The translations under genes and the position numbers were made by a program. DNA of 22,880 nt, taken from contig JAJZFQ010000197.1 in assembly GCA_021805275.1 (NCBI GenBank), positions 1 to 22,880 on the forward strand, read 5' to 3'. Under the pieces are notes generated by a model. The model saw nothing but the letters and a program-made list of their open reading frames with translations. It was not told where the DNA came from and made no database searches. Below, in pieces: positions 8,440-15,859 of the stretch. The stretch is from Pseudomonadota bacterium. GTDB lineage: Bacteria > Pseudomonadota > Gammaproteobacteria > Steroidobacterales > Steroidobacteraceae. Numbering within the stretch: position 1 is the stretch's first letter; every line of letters begins with the position of its first letter.

Positions 8440-8988
8440 ATGCCTGTGCGTAACGATCGTGGCCGGTGGGGCACCGTGTCCCAGACGCTGCACTGGTTGG
8501 TCGTCGTCATGATCGTCGCCCAGGTGACCTTGGCGCTGATCTTCAAGCAAATGCATCGCGGGCCCGAAGCGGCTGCGCTGATCGGCGTCCACAAGTCGCT
8601 CGGCATGACCATACTGGTGGTTGCGGCGCTGCGGCTCGCGTGGCGCTGGGCGAATCCCGTTCCGGATCTACCGGCGACACTGCGGACGTACGAGCGCATT
8701 CTGGCGCGCTCAACGCACGCTGCGCTTTACGCGCTGCTGTTCGCCATGCCCTTGACCGGCTGGCTGGGGTCGTCGGCGTTCGGATTCACCGTGCGCTGGT
8801 TCGGTCTCTTTGCGATTCCCAACCTGATCGCTCGCGACAAGCCGCTGGGACATGTGGCGTATGCGATGCATTCCGTGCTCGCCCTGGCGCTCGGACTAGT
8901 TCTGGCGCTGCACATCGCCGCTGCCCTCCGGCACCACTGGATGCTGAAAGATGGCGTACTGCGCAGGATGTTGCCCGGCGCGAAATGA
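8440..8988 (+). CDS. Cytochrome b561 (CybB family), di-haem membrane electron carrier
   Basis: A 182-residue, four-helix membrane protein from ATG 8440, with GGAG at 8429-8432 overlapping the end of the ThuA gene. His18 (QTLHWL), His51 (GVHKSLG), His144 and His158 sit with spacings of 33 and 14, the same as the four haem ligands of E. coli CybB (13, 46, 137, 151), so both haems should be bound. CybB oxidises ubiquinol or exchanges electrons with periplasmic partners. Here it closes the operon of a quinohemoprotein and is the obvious route between that enzyme's cytochrome c domain and the quinone pool. The gene ends 10 bases before the stop of the convergent gene on the other strand. Confidence 0.88.
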   Translation: MPVRNDRGRWGTVSQTLHWLVVVMIVAQVTLALIFKQMHRGPEAAALIGVHKSLGMTILVVAALRLAWRWANPVPDLPATLRTYERILARSTHAALYALLFAMPLTGWLGSSAFGFTVRWFGLFAIPNLIARDKPLGHVAYAMHSVLALALGLVLALHIAAALRHHWMLKDGVLRRMLPGAK

Positions 8989-8991
8989 GCG

Positions 8992-9003
8992 GCTGACGTC
9001 AGC
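8992..9003. other. Perfect 12-bp palindrome in a convergent intergenic gap
   Basis: GCTGACGTCAGC is a perfect palindrome lying across the stop codon (8999-9001) of the minus-strand gene, four bases after the cytochrome b561 stop. It has no loop and no T-run, so it is not a normal terminator. It may slow both polymerases or be chance. Confidence 0.25.
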
Positions 9004-10846
9004 GGTGCGGGCTACCGAGCGGCGCGACATCGAAGGCGATCGTCATGCGCGGTTGCGGCGCCTCGAAGGGAACGGTGCCGTGCCACAGGTACGACGGAAA
9101 TAGCACGAGCCGACCCGGTTTGGGCTGCACGAATCGGCGCGCGGGGAAGCGGTCGCCGAACTCGGCGGACGGCTCGCCAAATTTCAGCCAGCCCTGGCGG
9201 CGGTCGGCGTCGGCGCAGACTTCCGGTATCGCAATGTAGTAGGCGGAGCTTATCCAACCTTGCGTATGCACGTGATTCAAGTGAAAGCCTCGATCCAGCA
9301 GTCGCGATGACCACGAGCTGACGTAAGCAAATCCCGCTGCCCTGCGACTGGTGAACGGATGACCGTCCTCGCGCGGCAGATGGGCGATGTAGTGCACTAC
9401 CGCCTCATCGATTCTGCGGCGCAGACGCTCGACGAGCTCGTGACCATTGCCGAACACCTCATCATGGAGCCGTGTTCCGCCACGCACTGTCTGGGTGAAG
9501 TGCTCCCGCTTGTCGTCGTGGAGTGGCTCGAGGTAGGCGCGCAGATCCCGATTGAACTCGGTCATGGTGGCATGGCCCTGCGGCGGCGGCAGATCGTAGA
9601 TGCCGATCAGCCGCTCGTAGCCGGCGAGCCAGAATTCCTCGCGTGACTCATTGAGTGCGCGATGGCATAGGACGAGCAGCGATAGGGCGGCTTGATCGGT
9701 TGCGCGTGCGGCGAGCACGCGCCGCAGCAGACCCTTGGCGCGCCCAGCCTGGTCGCGGCGGATCAGGAAAGCCGCCGCATCGATGTGCGCGTCGAGGTTC
9801 ACAGGCTGCGCACTGATGCTGGTCTCATGGGCGTGACGAGCGCCGCCGAGATCCCCGAGTGCCTCGAGCGCCCGACCGCGACCGGCCATCGCGCCCGGGT
9901 CGCAGGACTCGAGCGTCAGCGCCCGGTTGAACGTTTCCAGCGCCTCCACGGCACGACCGGCCCGCAGCAGCAGCCGTCCTTTGGCACTGAGCAGAGGCGC
10001 CGCTCCTGGTGTCCGCGCCGCGGCGTGCTCGTAGGACTGCAGGAACAGGTCATCGCGACCCTGCCGGTGCAGCAGTTCATTGAGCTGCAGATGAGCGTCC
10101 AGGTCGAGAGGCTCGAGCTCCAGGCGTTGCCGCAAAAGGACTGCGGCATCTTCATAGCGGTGCAGATGCTGCAGCAAGACCGCGAGATCCATGAGGCTGT
10201 GGCGATCCCGCGGTGCCGCTCGGCAGGCATCTTGCAGATGTTGCAGGGACTCGGGATGTTTGCGTTGATGCTTCAGGGCGAGGCCCATGTGATAAGACCA
10301 TGCCGCGCGTTCTGCCGGGCTGAATCGCTCCAGCGGCGCCGCCGCCAGGAGCTGCTCCGCCTCGGCGGGGCGCATCATGCGGGTCAGTAATGCCGCCAAC
10401 CTGAGGCGCGCCTGGCTGCTGTCCTGCCGGGCGGCGAGCACGGCGCGGTATCCGGCAGCGGCCTCGTGCAGAAGGTCCGCACGCTCCTGAGTCTGGGCCA
10501 GCGCTAGGCGCAGCCCCGGATCCTCGGGCGTTCTGCCCAGCGCCTGCAGCAGACACTCGAGCGCTTCCGTCGCGCGGCCCTGCGCCTCGAGGGCGCTGGC
10601 CAGGTCCACGCTGACCTGGGGTGGCGCCGATGTGCTGCAAGCCAGGCGCAGCAGATCTTCCGCTTCGCTCCAGCGGCCCTGGCGCAACGCACAGACCCCA
10701 CGAAGGTAGGTCGCCACGGGATGGGAAGGCTCGACCCTCAGGATGCGCTCGAGACAGCCGATCGCGTCCGGCCAGTTCTCGCTATTGAGATGGCGGACGG
10801 CCTCCTCGAGGGACTGGTTCAGTGGATTGTTCGCGCGCTCGGCCAT
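8999..10846 (-). CDS. TPR protein with C-terminal 2OG-Fe(II) oxygenase domain
   Basis: I place the start at ATG 10846 (MAERANNPL), giving 615 residues. An upstream in-frame ATG at 10954 would add 36 residues of low-complexity sequence, and neither has a clear ribosome site. Residues 10 to about 400 are tandem tetratricopeptide repeats with the W/L-G-A-P pattern (for example YLRGVCALRQGRWSEAEDLL). From about 415 to the end the sequence matches the putative 2OG-Fe(II) oxygenase family found at the C-terminus of TPR proteins: HLNHVHTQGWISSAYYIAIP with the first iron histidine, then PKPGRLVLFPSYLWHGTVPF with the distal histidine, then PRMTIAFDV with an arginine placed to bind 2-oxoglutarate. It probably hydroxylates a protein or peptide held by the repeats. 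The target is unknown. It is convergent with the b561 operon and divergent from TetR regulator 1. Confidence 0.82.
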   Translation of the reverse strand: MAERANNPLNQSLEEAVRHLNSENWPDAIGCLERILRVEPSHPVATYLRGVCALRQGRWSEAEDLLRLACSTSAPPQVSVDLASALEAQGRATEALECLLQALGRTPEDPGLRLALAQTQERADLLHEAAAGYRAVLAARQDSSQARLRLAALLTRMMRPAEAEQLLAAAPLERFSPAERAAWSYHMGLALKHQRKHPESLQHLQDACRAAPRDRHSLMDLAVLLQHLHRYEDAAVLLRQRLELEPLDLDAHLQLNELLHRQGRDDLFLQSYEHAAARTPGAAPLLSAKGRLLLRAGRAVEALETFNRALTLESCDPGAMAGRGRALEALGDLGGARHAHETSISAQPVNLDAHIDAAAFLIRRDQAGRAKGLLRRVLAARATDQAALSLLVLCHRALNESREEFWLAGYERLIGIYDLPPPQGHATMTEFNRDLRAYLEPLHDDKREHFTQTVRGGTRLHDEVFGNGHELVERLRRRIDEAVVHYIAHLPREDGHPFTSRRAAGFAYVSSWSSRLLDRGFHLNHVHTQGWISSAYYIAIPEVCADADRRQGWLKFGEPSAEFGDRFPARRFVQPKPGRLVLFPSYLWHGTVPFEAPQPRMTIAFDVAPLGSPHR

Positions 10847-10962
10847 GCGATCAGCAGGAGAGGGCGGCGGGAGCGGCAAAAAGTGTAGCCCAAACGGGAC
10901 CGGCGTGCCAATACGCTGCGCGATGGAACCGCGGGCCGCTCGATCCGGGAACATCCAAAACT

Positions 10963-10991
10963 TTGATCAGCGCAAGGTGCGATGCCAGAAT
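10963..10991 (+). promoter_or_regulatory. Weak candidate promoter for TetR regulator 1
   Basis: TTGATC at 10963-10968 and CAGAAT at 10986-10991 are 17 bases apart in the divergent gap, 40 bases before the TetR start. Both boxes deviate from consensus and no CTAGT-type operator is present, so this is only a candidate. Confidence 0.25.
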
Positions 10992-11030
10992 GAGACCGTC
11001 GAGTCCGCCAAGGCCGCACGAGCACCACTG

Positions 11031-11693
11031 ATGTCCAAAGCAGAATCCCCGCGCGCCGGTGCTCGATCCGCCCGGCTGAAGCGCACGAACGACCCGGAGG
11101 GCACGCGCCGGGACATTCTCGAGATCGCTCGTCAGGAATTCAGTCAGAACGGGCTGAGCGGCGCTCGCATCGACGTCATCGCCGAGCGCACCCGCACCTC
11201 CAAGCACATGATCTACTACTACTACGGCAGTAAGGAAGGTCTCTATCAGGCGGTTCTTGAGAGGGCGTATACCGGGATCCGTGAGCGCGAAGGGGAGCTC
11301 AACCTGGAAGGGCTCGGCCCCAGAGAGGCGCTGCGACGGCTGGTCGAGGTCACATTCGATTACGACCAGACCCATCCGGACTTCGTCAGTCTGGTCAGCA
11401 TGGAGAATCTGCACCGCGCGCAGTACCTGGAGTCCAGCACGATCCGCGACATCAACGCGGTCATCATCCGCCGGCTCGAGCAGATCCTCGCACAGGGTGT
11501 GCGGCTGGGACTGTTTCGCGCCGACCGGGACGCCATCGATGTGCACATGGCGATCAGCTCGCTGTGCTTCTTTCGGGTGGCGAACCGGTATACGTTCAAG
11601 GCTCTGTTCAAACGCGATTTGCTGAGTCCGCGGGTGCGCGCGCATCACAAACGCATGATCGGCGATGCCATCGTCGGGATGCTCACGCCCTAG
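11031..11693 (+). CDS. TetR/AcrR-family transcriptional regulator 1
   Basis: From ATG 11031 the protein has 220 residues, normal for TetR. The open frame extends upstream but with non-protein-like sequence. The N-terminal helix-turn-helix is clear: RRDILEIARQEF, GARIDVIAERTRTSK, MIYYYYGSKEGLYQAVLE. The C-terminal half (ligand and dimer domain) includes FDYDQTHPDF and LCFFRVANRYTFKALF. The regulator at 15860 is a paralogue with the same blocks, about 37 of 53 residues identical across the DNA-binding part. It reads towards the leader at 11774 that carries an operator-like site, so it may control that segment. The ligand is unknown. Confidence 0.88.
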   Translation: MSKAESPRAGARSARLKRTNDPEGTRRDILEIARQEFSQNGLSGARIDVIAERTRTSKHMIYYYYGSKEGLYQAVLERAYTGIREREGELNLEGLGPREALRRLVEVTFDYDQTHPDFVSLVSMENLHRAQYLESSTIRDINAVIIRRLEQILAQGVRLGLFRADRDAIDVHMAISSLCFFRVANRYTFKALFKRDLLSPRVRAHHKRMIGDAIVGMLTP

Positions 11694-11695
11694 CT

Positions 11696-11719
11696 GACGG
11701 CGCCTTCGGCACCGCCGTC
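11696..11719 (+). terminator. Terminator-like hairpin after TetR regulator 1
   Basis: GACGGCG (11696-11702) pairs with CGCCGTC (11713-11719) around a 10-base loop that itself contains GCC-TTC-GGC. It begins three bases after the TAG. No T-run follows, so termination would be inefficient or factor-dependent. Confidence 0.4.
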
Positions 11720-11773
11720 CGGGCAGTTCCGGGGCGTACTCTCCCGTGGGGGCTTGCCATGCGCCCCAAAAAA

Positions 11774-11798
11774 TGTACCATCTAGTCCGTCTAATTTG
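11774..11798 (+). promoter_or_regulatory. Operator-like site 2 with -10 element, upstream of the dehydrogenase segment
   Basis: TGTACCATCTAGTCCGTC followed by TAATTTG matches the corresponding part of the TonB-receptor promoter (16697-16721) at 21 of 25 positions. TCTAAT (11790-11795) sits where that promoter has its -10. The -35 position holds only A residues, so unaided promoter strength should be low. Transcription would start near 11802 and run into the 33-codon ORF and then the dehydrogenase gene. Confidence 0.55.
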
Positions 11799-11878
11799 TG
11801 CGCAGACGTGGAGTCGCTGCGGGGGGGGCGGCATGCGGTCCCGACGGCAGCGGTTGGCGGACGGCACAGGGGGAGTCC

Positions 11879-11980
11879 ATGAACGTTAAGCACCGGGGCG
11901 GACTGTGGCCGAGCGACCCCATCGACACCATGTTTCCTCACTGCCGAGGGGCTGAGCAGTCCCGGCAATGCACCGCGTGA
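11879..11980 (+). CDS. Possible 33-residue leader ORF
   Basis: ATG 11879-11881 follows a strong ribosome-site-like GGGGGAG at 11869-11875 and opens a 33-codon frame ending TGA at 11978-11980. It starts about 80 bases after the predicted transcription start of site 2. The peptide (MNVKHRGGLWPSDPIDTMFP...) has no feature I recognise. It could be a leader peptide, the remnant of a lost gene, or chance. Confidence 0.3.
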   Translation: MNVKHRGGLWPSDPIDTMFPHCRGAEQSRQCTA

Positions 11981-12289
11981 CGCCACTGCCGCGTTGCCCC
12001 GGCGTCACAGAGTACGGCGAGCGGCAGCCTCGCAGGTTCCATCAGGCGGGCCCCGGCTATCGCGAGCGGATTGCGTGCCTGCTCGGCGCCCGGCTCCGGA
12101 CCAACGAATTCGACAGGCCGCGTCGGCTGCGTCCGGGAGTCCCGGGCCGCTGCGCGGGGTGAATGCCTCAGGCCGACCGGCAGATGGGGGGCAGCGGGCC
12201 GGCGATCCGCGCTGCGGCGGGCGCTGTCGAGTCCCATGAGTGTCGGCATCGGGCTGAAGAGTCAACGATTCAAAGGCACTGGAGGACAG
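11981..12289 (+). other. 309-base untranslated stretch before the dehydrogenase gene
   Basis: I see no convincing gene here. The frame of the following dehydrogenase is open back to 12071, but that part is Arg/Gly/Ala-rich and unlike any family sequence. A long leader or the scar of a deleted gene are both possible. Confidence 0.4.
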
Positions 12290-13180
12290 ATGTCGGAGCA
12301 GAACAGCCGCGATACGGTTGCGGCCCCCGTCCGCGCGGGCCTGATCGGCTCCGGCATTCAGGCATCGCGCAGCCCGGCGATGCACATGGACGAGGCGGCC
12401 GCGCTCGGTCTGCGGCTGCGTTACGAGCTGTTCGATCTGGATCGTCTCGGGGGGGCTGATGCGCTCGAGGCGGTGCTCGCCCGGATCGAGGGCGAGGGGT
12501 TCGCCGGTGTCAACATCACCCATCCGTGCAAGCAGGGAGTTCTCGGACATCTGCACGAGATCTCGCCCGAGGCGCGTCTGATCGGCGCGGTCAACACCGT
12601 ACTGTTCAGAGCCGGCCGGCGGATCGGCCACAACACGGACTGGTTCGGATTCGCCGAAGCGTTGCGCCGCGGTCTTGCGGGGGCGGCGCACGCGCAGGTG
12701 ACACAACTCGGGGCAGGGGGCGCCGGATGTGCAACCGCATACGCCCTGCTCACGTGCGGTGCCGCTCATGTGCAGGTTCACGATACGGATGCCGCGCGCG
12801 CCCAGCAGCTTTGCGCCCGCCTCGCCGAGCATTTCGGTGCCGGGCGGATCAGCGCGACGTCCGACGTGCCGAGCGCGCTCGAACACAGTGACGGGCTGGT
12901 GAACGCCACGCCGGTGGGCATGCGCGCGTATCCAGGGTTGCCCCTGCCGAAATCGCTGCTGAGGCCCGCGTTGTGGGTGGCCGACATCGTCTATTTCCCG
13001 CTCGCCACCCAACTGCTCGAAACCGCGCGGCGCGTCGGCTGCCGAACGCTTGACGGGGGGATGATGGCGGTACTGCAGGCCGCAGCCGCGTTCCGACTGT
13101 TCACCGGTGTCGAACCGGAAATCGAGCGCATGTTGGCGCGGTTCGCCGACTTGCGGCCGGAAGCGGCAGATGAACGATGA
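12290..13180 (+). CDS. Shikimate/quinate dehydrogenase family protein
   Basis: Start ATG 12290 is fixed by GGAGGA at 12281-12286; the product has 296 residues. Substrate side: GSGIQASRSPAMH (20-32) with Ser26 and Ser28, NITHPCKQG with the catalytic Lys81, GAVNT (99-103), and NTDWFGF with the catalytic Asp117. Cofactor side: LGAGGAG (140-146), then VHDTDAARA (163-171), NATPVGM, and DGGMMAVLQAAAAFRLFTG near the end. The NRTxxR motif that gives AroE its NADP preference is replaced by an acidic HDTD segment. In quinate/shikimate dehydrogenases such as the Corynebacterium enzyme, an Asp there goes with NAD+ use, so I infer a catabolic NAD+-dependent role. HPCK replaces the more usual IPHK. Its neighbours are regulators and not aromatic-biosynthesis genes, which supports catabolism. 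Confidence 0.85.
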   Translation: MSEQNSRDTVAAPVRAGLIGSGIQASRSPAMHMDEAAALGLRLRYELFDLDRLGGADALEAVLARIEGEGFAGVNITHPCKQGVLGHLHEISPEARLIGAVNTVLFRAGRRIGHNTDWFGFAEALRRGLAGAAHAQVTQLGAGGAGCATAYALLTCGAAHVQVHDTDAARAQQLCARLAEHFGAGRISATSDVPSALEHSDGLVNATPVGMRAYPGLPLPKSLLRPALWVADIVYFPLATQLLETARRVGCRTLDGGMMAVLQAAAAFRLFTGVEPEIERMLARFADLRPEAADER

Positions 13181-13215
13181 GATGCGAGCGGTGAGCCGCA
13201 TGCCATGAGCGCGCC

Positions 13216-14112
13216 GTGATCAGTCTCAGCCTCAAGCAGATCGAATACTTTCGTGCCGTCATGGAGGCGGGCACCGTGAGCGGCGCAGCGGCGCTGCTCA
13301 ACGTCTCCCAGCCCAACGTCAGCCGGATGCTCAAATACACGGAGGGGCGCCTCGCCATGCGCCTGTTTGAGCGCAGCCACGGCAGACTGCAGCCGACCGC
13401 CGAGGCGAGAGCGCTGTATCGGGAGGTGCAGTCGTTGCATGCACACCTCGAATCGCTCCAGGACGCAGTGCGGCATATCGCGCGCGGGGAGCTGGGTCGC
13501 TTCACGGTTGGCGGTTCGCCGAGTCTGGGGCGGCACGTGCTGCCGGCGGCGCTGTCCTCGCTGCGCCGTGAATTCCCGCAGCTCGCGGTCAAACTCGACA
13601 TCCTGTCGGTGTCGCAGGTCATCGAGTATGTGACGCTGAATCAGGGCGAGTGTGCATGCACGATATTTCCGATCTCGCACCCGCAGATCGAGACGCAAGC
13701 CTGCGCCGTGGGCGCGCTGGTGTGCGCGGTCCCGCGCGGTCACGCGCTTGCCGGGCGATCCTCTATCGCTCCTGCGGATCTGGCGGCCGAGAGCCTGATC
13801 GGCTTCGAGCCCAACACGCCGCACGGCCGAGTGATGGATGACTTCTTGCGGCAGGCCGGCCACGAGCCGGTATACCCGTGCACGGCACGTTTCGCCGAGA
13901 CGGCCTGCGCCTTGGCTGAAAAGGGCAACGGCATCACGCTAGTCGACGAATTCACGATGTCGGGACGGGCCTTCCCCAATCTGGTGGCGTTGCCGACGCG
14001 ATGGCGCAAGCCCTTTCGCATCTATCTGCATCGGGCCGGCGATCGCCCGCTGTCGCGCATCGGTACACGACTGGGCGAACTGCTCATGGCGTGGAACGCC
14101 GATGCGTCTTGA
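13216..14112 (+). CDS. LysR-family transcriptional regulator
   Basis: A 298-residue protein from GTG 13216; the nearby ATG at 13205 is out of frame. The N-terminal winged helix-turn-helix is classic: LKQIEYFRAVMEAGTVSGAA then LNVSQPNVSRMLKYTEGRLA and LFERSHGRLQPTAEA. The rest (about 90-298) is the two-lobed effector-binding domain, with a typical lobe beginning FTVGGSPSLGRHVLP. It follows the dehydrogenase gene by 35 bases on the same strand, so they may share a transcript. It may regulate that gene or the downstream propeller gene in response to the pathway substrate. The effector is unknown. Confidence 0.88.
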   Translation: MISLSLKQIEYFRAVMEAGTVSGAAALLNVSQPNVSRMLKYTEGRLAMRLFERSHGRLQPTAEARALYREVQSLHAHLESLQDAVRHIARGELGRFTVGGSPSLGRHVLPAALSSLRREFPQLAVKLDILSVSQVIEYVTLNQGECACTIFPISHPQIETQACAVGALVCAVPRGHALAGRSSIAPADLAAESLIGFEPNTPHGRVMDDFLRQAGHEPVYPCTARFAETACALAEKGNGITLVDEFTMSGRAFPNLVALPTRWRKPFRIYLHRAGDRPLSRIGTRLGELLMAWNADAS

Positions 14113-14137
14113 GGTCCTGCTCCGACGTCATTCACAG

Positions 14138-14193
14138 TTCAACTGCGGGGATCCGCCACGAGCCGCGGCGTCATCCGCGGCTCCGGAGTTGAA
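14138..14193 (+). repeat. Nested inverted repeat in the LysR-propeller intergenic region
   Basis: An outer pair TTCAACT (14138-14144) and AGTTGAA (14187-14193) encloses an inner perfect stem GAGCCGCGG (14160-14168) and CCGCGGCTC (14175-14183) with loop CGTCAT. CAGTTCAACTG (14136-14146) is itself a palindrome. The inner hairpin could terminate the LysR transcript, but the following bases (CGGAGTTGAATCTTT) are not a clean T-run. Folding in the leader of the next gene is the alternative. Confidence 0.45.
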
Positions 14194-14239
14194 TCTTTCG
14201 GCGCCGCAAGGCGACTCAAATCTCTCCAAGGGAGGACAC

Positions 14240-15739
14240 ATGTCGATACGATCTCATCGATTCGGTAAGGCCATCGCGTGTCTGGTGTTCGGCGCGTCGG
14301 CCGCACCGATTGCTGCCTGGGCGCAACGCTTTCCGCAACCGGTGCCGGCGGTCAAGCCGGTTGTCGATCAATACCTGGTGCTGGGAAATGCAACCCGTGG
14401 CTCGGGCGAGCCGATGGTCGCGGTCGATCCGACGAATTCAAGGAACATCATCGTCGTTGGCATGGGCAGCCTGCAGATCCTGCCGGGATATCACGCTCCC
14501 GTGACGGCGGGAATGACCGAGATGTACTGGAAGGTACCGTTCTCAACCATTACTTGGCTGGGAGTCACCAACGACGGTGGCACGCGATGGACGGTCAAGC
14601 GGTTGCCCATCCTCAGCGGCAAGTTCGAGCGCTGCCCGGATCCCTTTGCCGGCGTGACGAAGGACGGGGTGTTCATTGCCGGTTGTGAACCTCGCGAGTC
14701 GACCCCGCCGTATCTGGGCGAGTCGGCCGATGTCGTGTCATCAGACCACGGCAAGACATGGAGTGCGCGCGCCGATGGCGTGAATTCGTTCAACCATGCC
14801 CCGTATCCTCGGTTTGCGCCCGGTCTGAAGCCGCGCATGGGAGGCAATTCGCCATGGGATCGGCCGTTCCTCAGCTTTGATGATCAGACAGGGATCGTGT
14901 ACCTGACCGATTCGGGTGGCCAGACGGCCGCCCCGGCCGGCAGCGGCGCGAAGTGGCGGCAGGAGTCGTATGTGACGGCATCGCACGATGATGGACGGAG
15001 CTGGGGAACGATCTATGCCGATGACGACCCGCAGTGGCCACAGCTTGCTCGCGCCTCGCTCGCGGCCGGGCACGGCAAACTGGCCGAAGTCTACGTCGCC
15101 TCTTCGGTGCCGCGCAGCCAGCACGCGCACTGTCCGTGCGAGGTGTTCGGCATCAGCAGCAACGGCGGACGCAGCTTCGAGCGCCATGTGCTGCACAACG
15201 TGCACGTGTGGAATGCCCCGGGCGTATTCCTTCCCGGCGGATCGGTCGGCAATCTCACGGCAGATCCCACCGTCGCAGGACGGTATTCGGTGCTGCGGTA
15301 CCTCGCCGGACCGCTGCCCCATTATGAGGTGTCAACGAGCGACGATTACGGACGCACATGGTCGAAATTCGTGTCGGTCGGGAGCGCTGCGGGGGCGAGC
15401 TGGCTGGTGAAGCCGTGGCTCGAATACTCGCGATTCGGCGTGCTCGGTCTGGAGTGGAGGGCTATCTACCCGAACTACAGCTACGATGTCTGGGCCGCCA
15501 TCTCGCGCAACGGCGGGCGCACCTTCAGCCCGCCGCTGCGCATCAGCAGTGCGCGCTCGCCGGGTACGAACTACTATCGCAATGATGGGAATTTTGGCGA
15601 CGACGTGCAGGACTTCTCGATGTCCCGCAACCACATGTTCGTGGTGTGGTCCGACTTCCGCTCCGGGTTTCTCGCCACTTGGATCGGGCGCGTATCGCTC
15701 TCGGCATTCCAATGCCGGCAGGTCCAGGACTGCTATTGA
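14240..15739 (+). CDS. Exported six-Asp-box (BNR) beta-propeller protein, sialidase-like fold
   Basis: Start ATG 14240 is set by GGGAGGA just upstream; 499 residues. Residues 1-29 are a signal peptide ending AWAQ. Six Asp-box motifs of the S-x-D-x-G-x-T-W type recur: TNDGGTRW near 110, SSDHGKTW 167, SHDDGRSW 248, SSNGGRSF 306, SDDYGRTW 367 and SRNGGRTF 422. Most are 57-59 residues apart, so a six-bladed propeller is expected. I do not see the FRIP arginine motif or a clear three-arginine cluster of true sialidases, so enzymatic sialidase activity is not supported. Propellers of this kind also bind or cleave glycans, or act as scaffolds. It lies between LysR and TetR regulator 2 and may act on the substrate taken up by the nearby receptor. 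Confidence 0.72.
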   Translation: MSIRSHRFGKAIACLVFGASAAPIAAWAQRFPQPVPAVKPVVDQYLVLGNATRGSGEPMVAVDPTNSRNIIVVGMGSLQILPGYHAPVTAGMTEMYWKVPFSTITWLGVTNDGGTRWTVKRLPILSGKFERCPDPFAGVTKDGVFIAGCEPRESTPPYLGESADVVSSDHGKTWSARADGVNSFNHAPYPRFAPGLKPRMGGNSPWDRPFLSFDDQTGIVYLTDSGGQTAAPAGSGAKWRQESYVTASHDDGRSWGTIYADDDPQWPQLARASLAAGHGKLAEVYVASSVPRSQHAHCPCEVFGISSNGGRSFERHVLHNVHVWNAPGVFLPGGSVGNLTADPTVAGRYSVLRYLAGPLPHYEVSTSDDYGRTWSKFVSVGSAAGASWLVKPWLEYSRFGVLGLEWRAIYPNYSYDVWAAISRNGGRTFSPPLRISSARSPGTNYYRNDGNFGDDVQDFSMSRNHMFVVWSDFRSGFLATWIGRVSLSAFQCRQVQDCY

Positions 15740-15801
15740 GCCGATCGGGCTGCCGGTCCCGCGCCGGCCAGGGATGGCCGCTGAGATGCTCAAGTCCGCG
15801 G

Positions 15802-15823
15802 CGTCGTCGCGTATAATACGACG
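15802..15823 (+). promoter_or_regulatory. -10 element inside an inverted repeat upstream of TetR regulator 2
   Basis: CGTCGT (15802-15807) and ACGACG (15818-15823) are perfect inverted arms enclosing a consensus TATAAT (15812-15817). The gene starts 37 bases downstream. A repressor bound here would cover the -10, a layout typical of TetR autoregulation. The -35 region is poor. The arms differ from the CTAGT-type sites, so a different or looser specificity is implied. Confidence 0.5.
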
Positions 15824-15859
15824 GAGCGCCAGTCGGGTGCGGCGGGGAGAGCAGACCAC

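Noticed and set aside
8894..8906. ACTAGTTC resembling the operator core
   Set aside because: It lies inside the cytochrome b561 coding sequence, lacks the CGT arm and is explained by codons.
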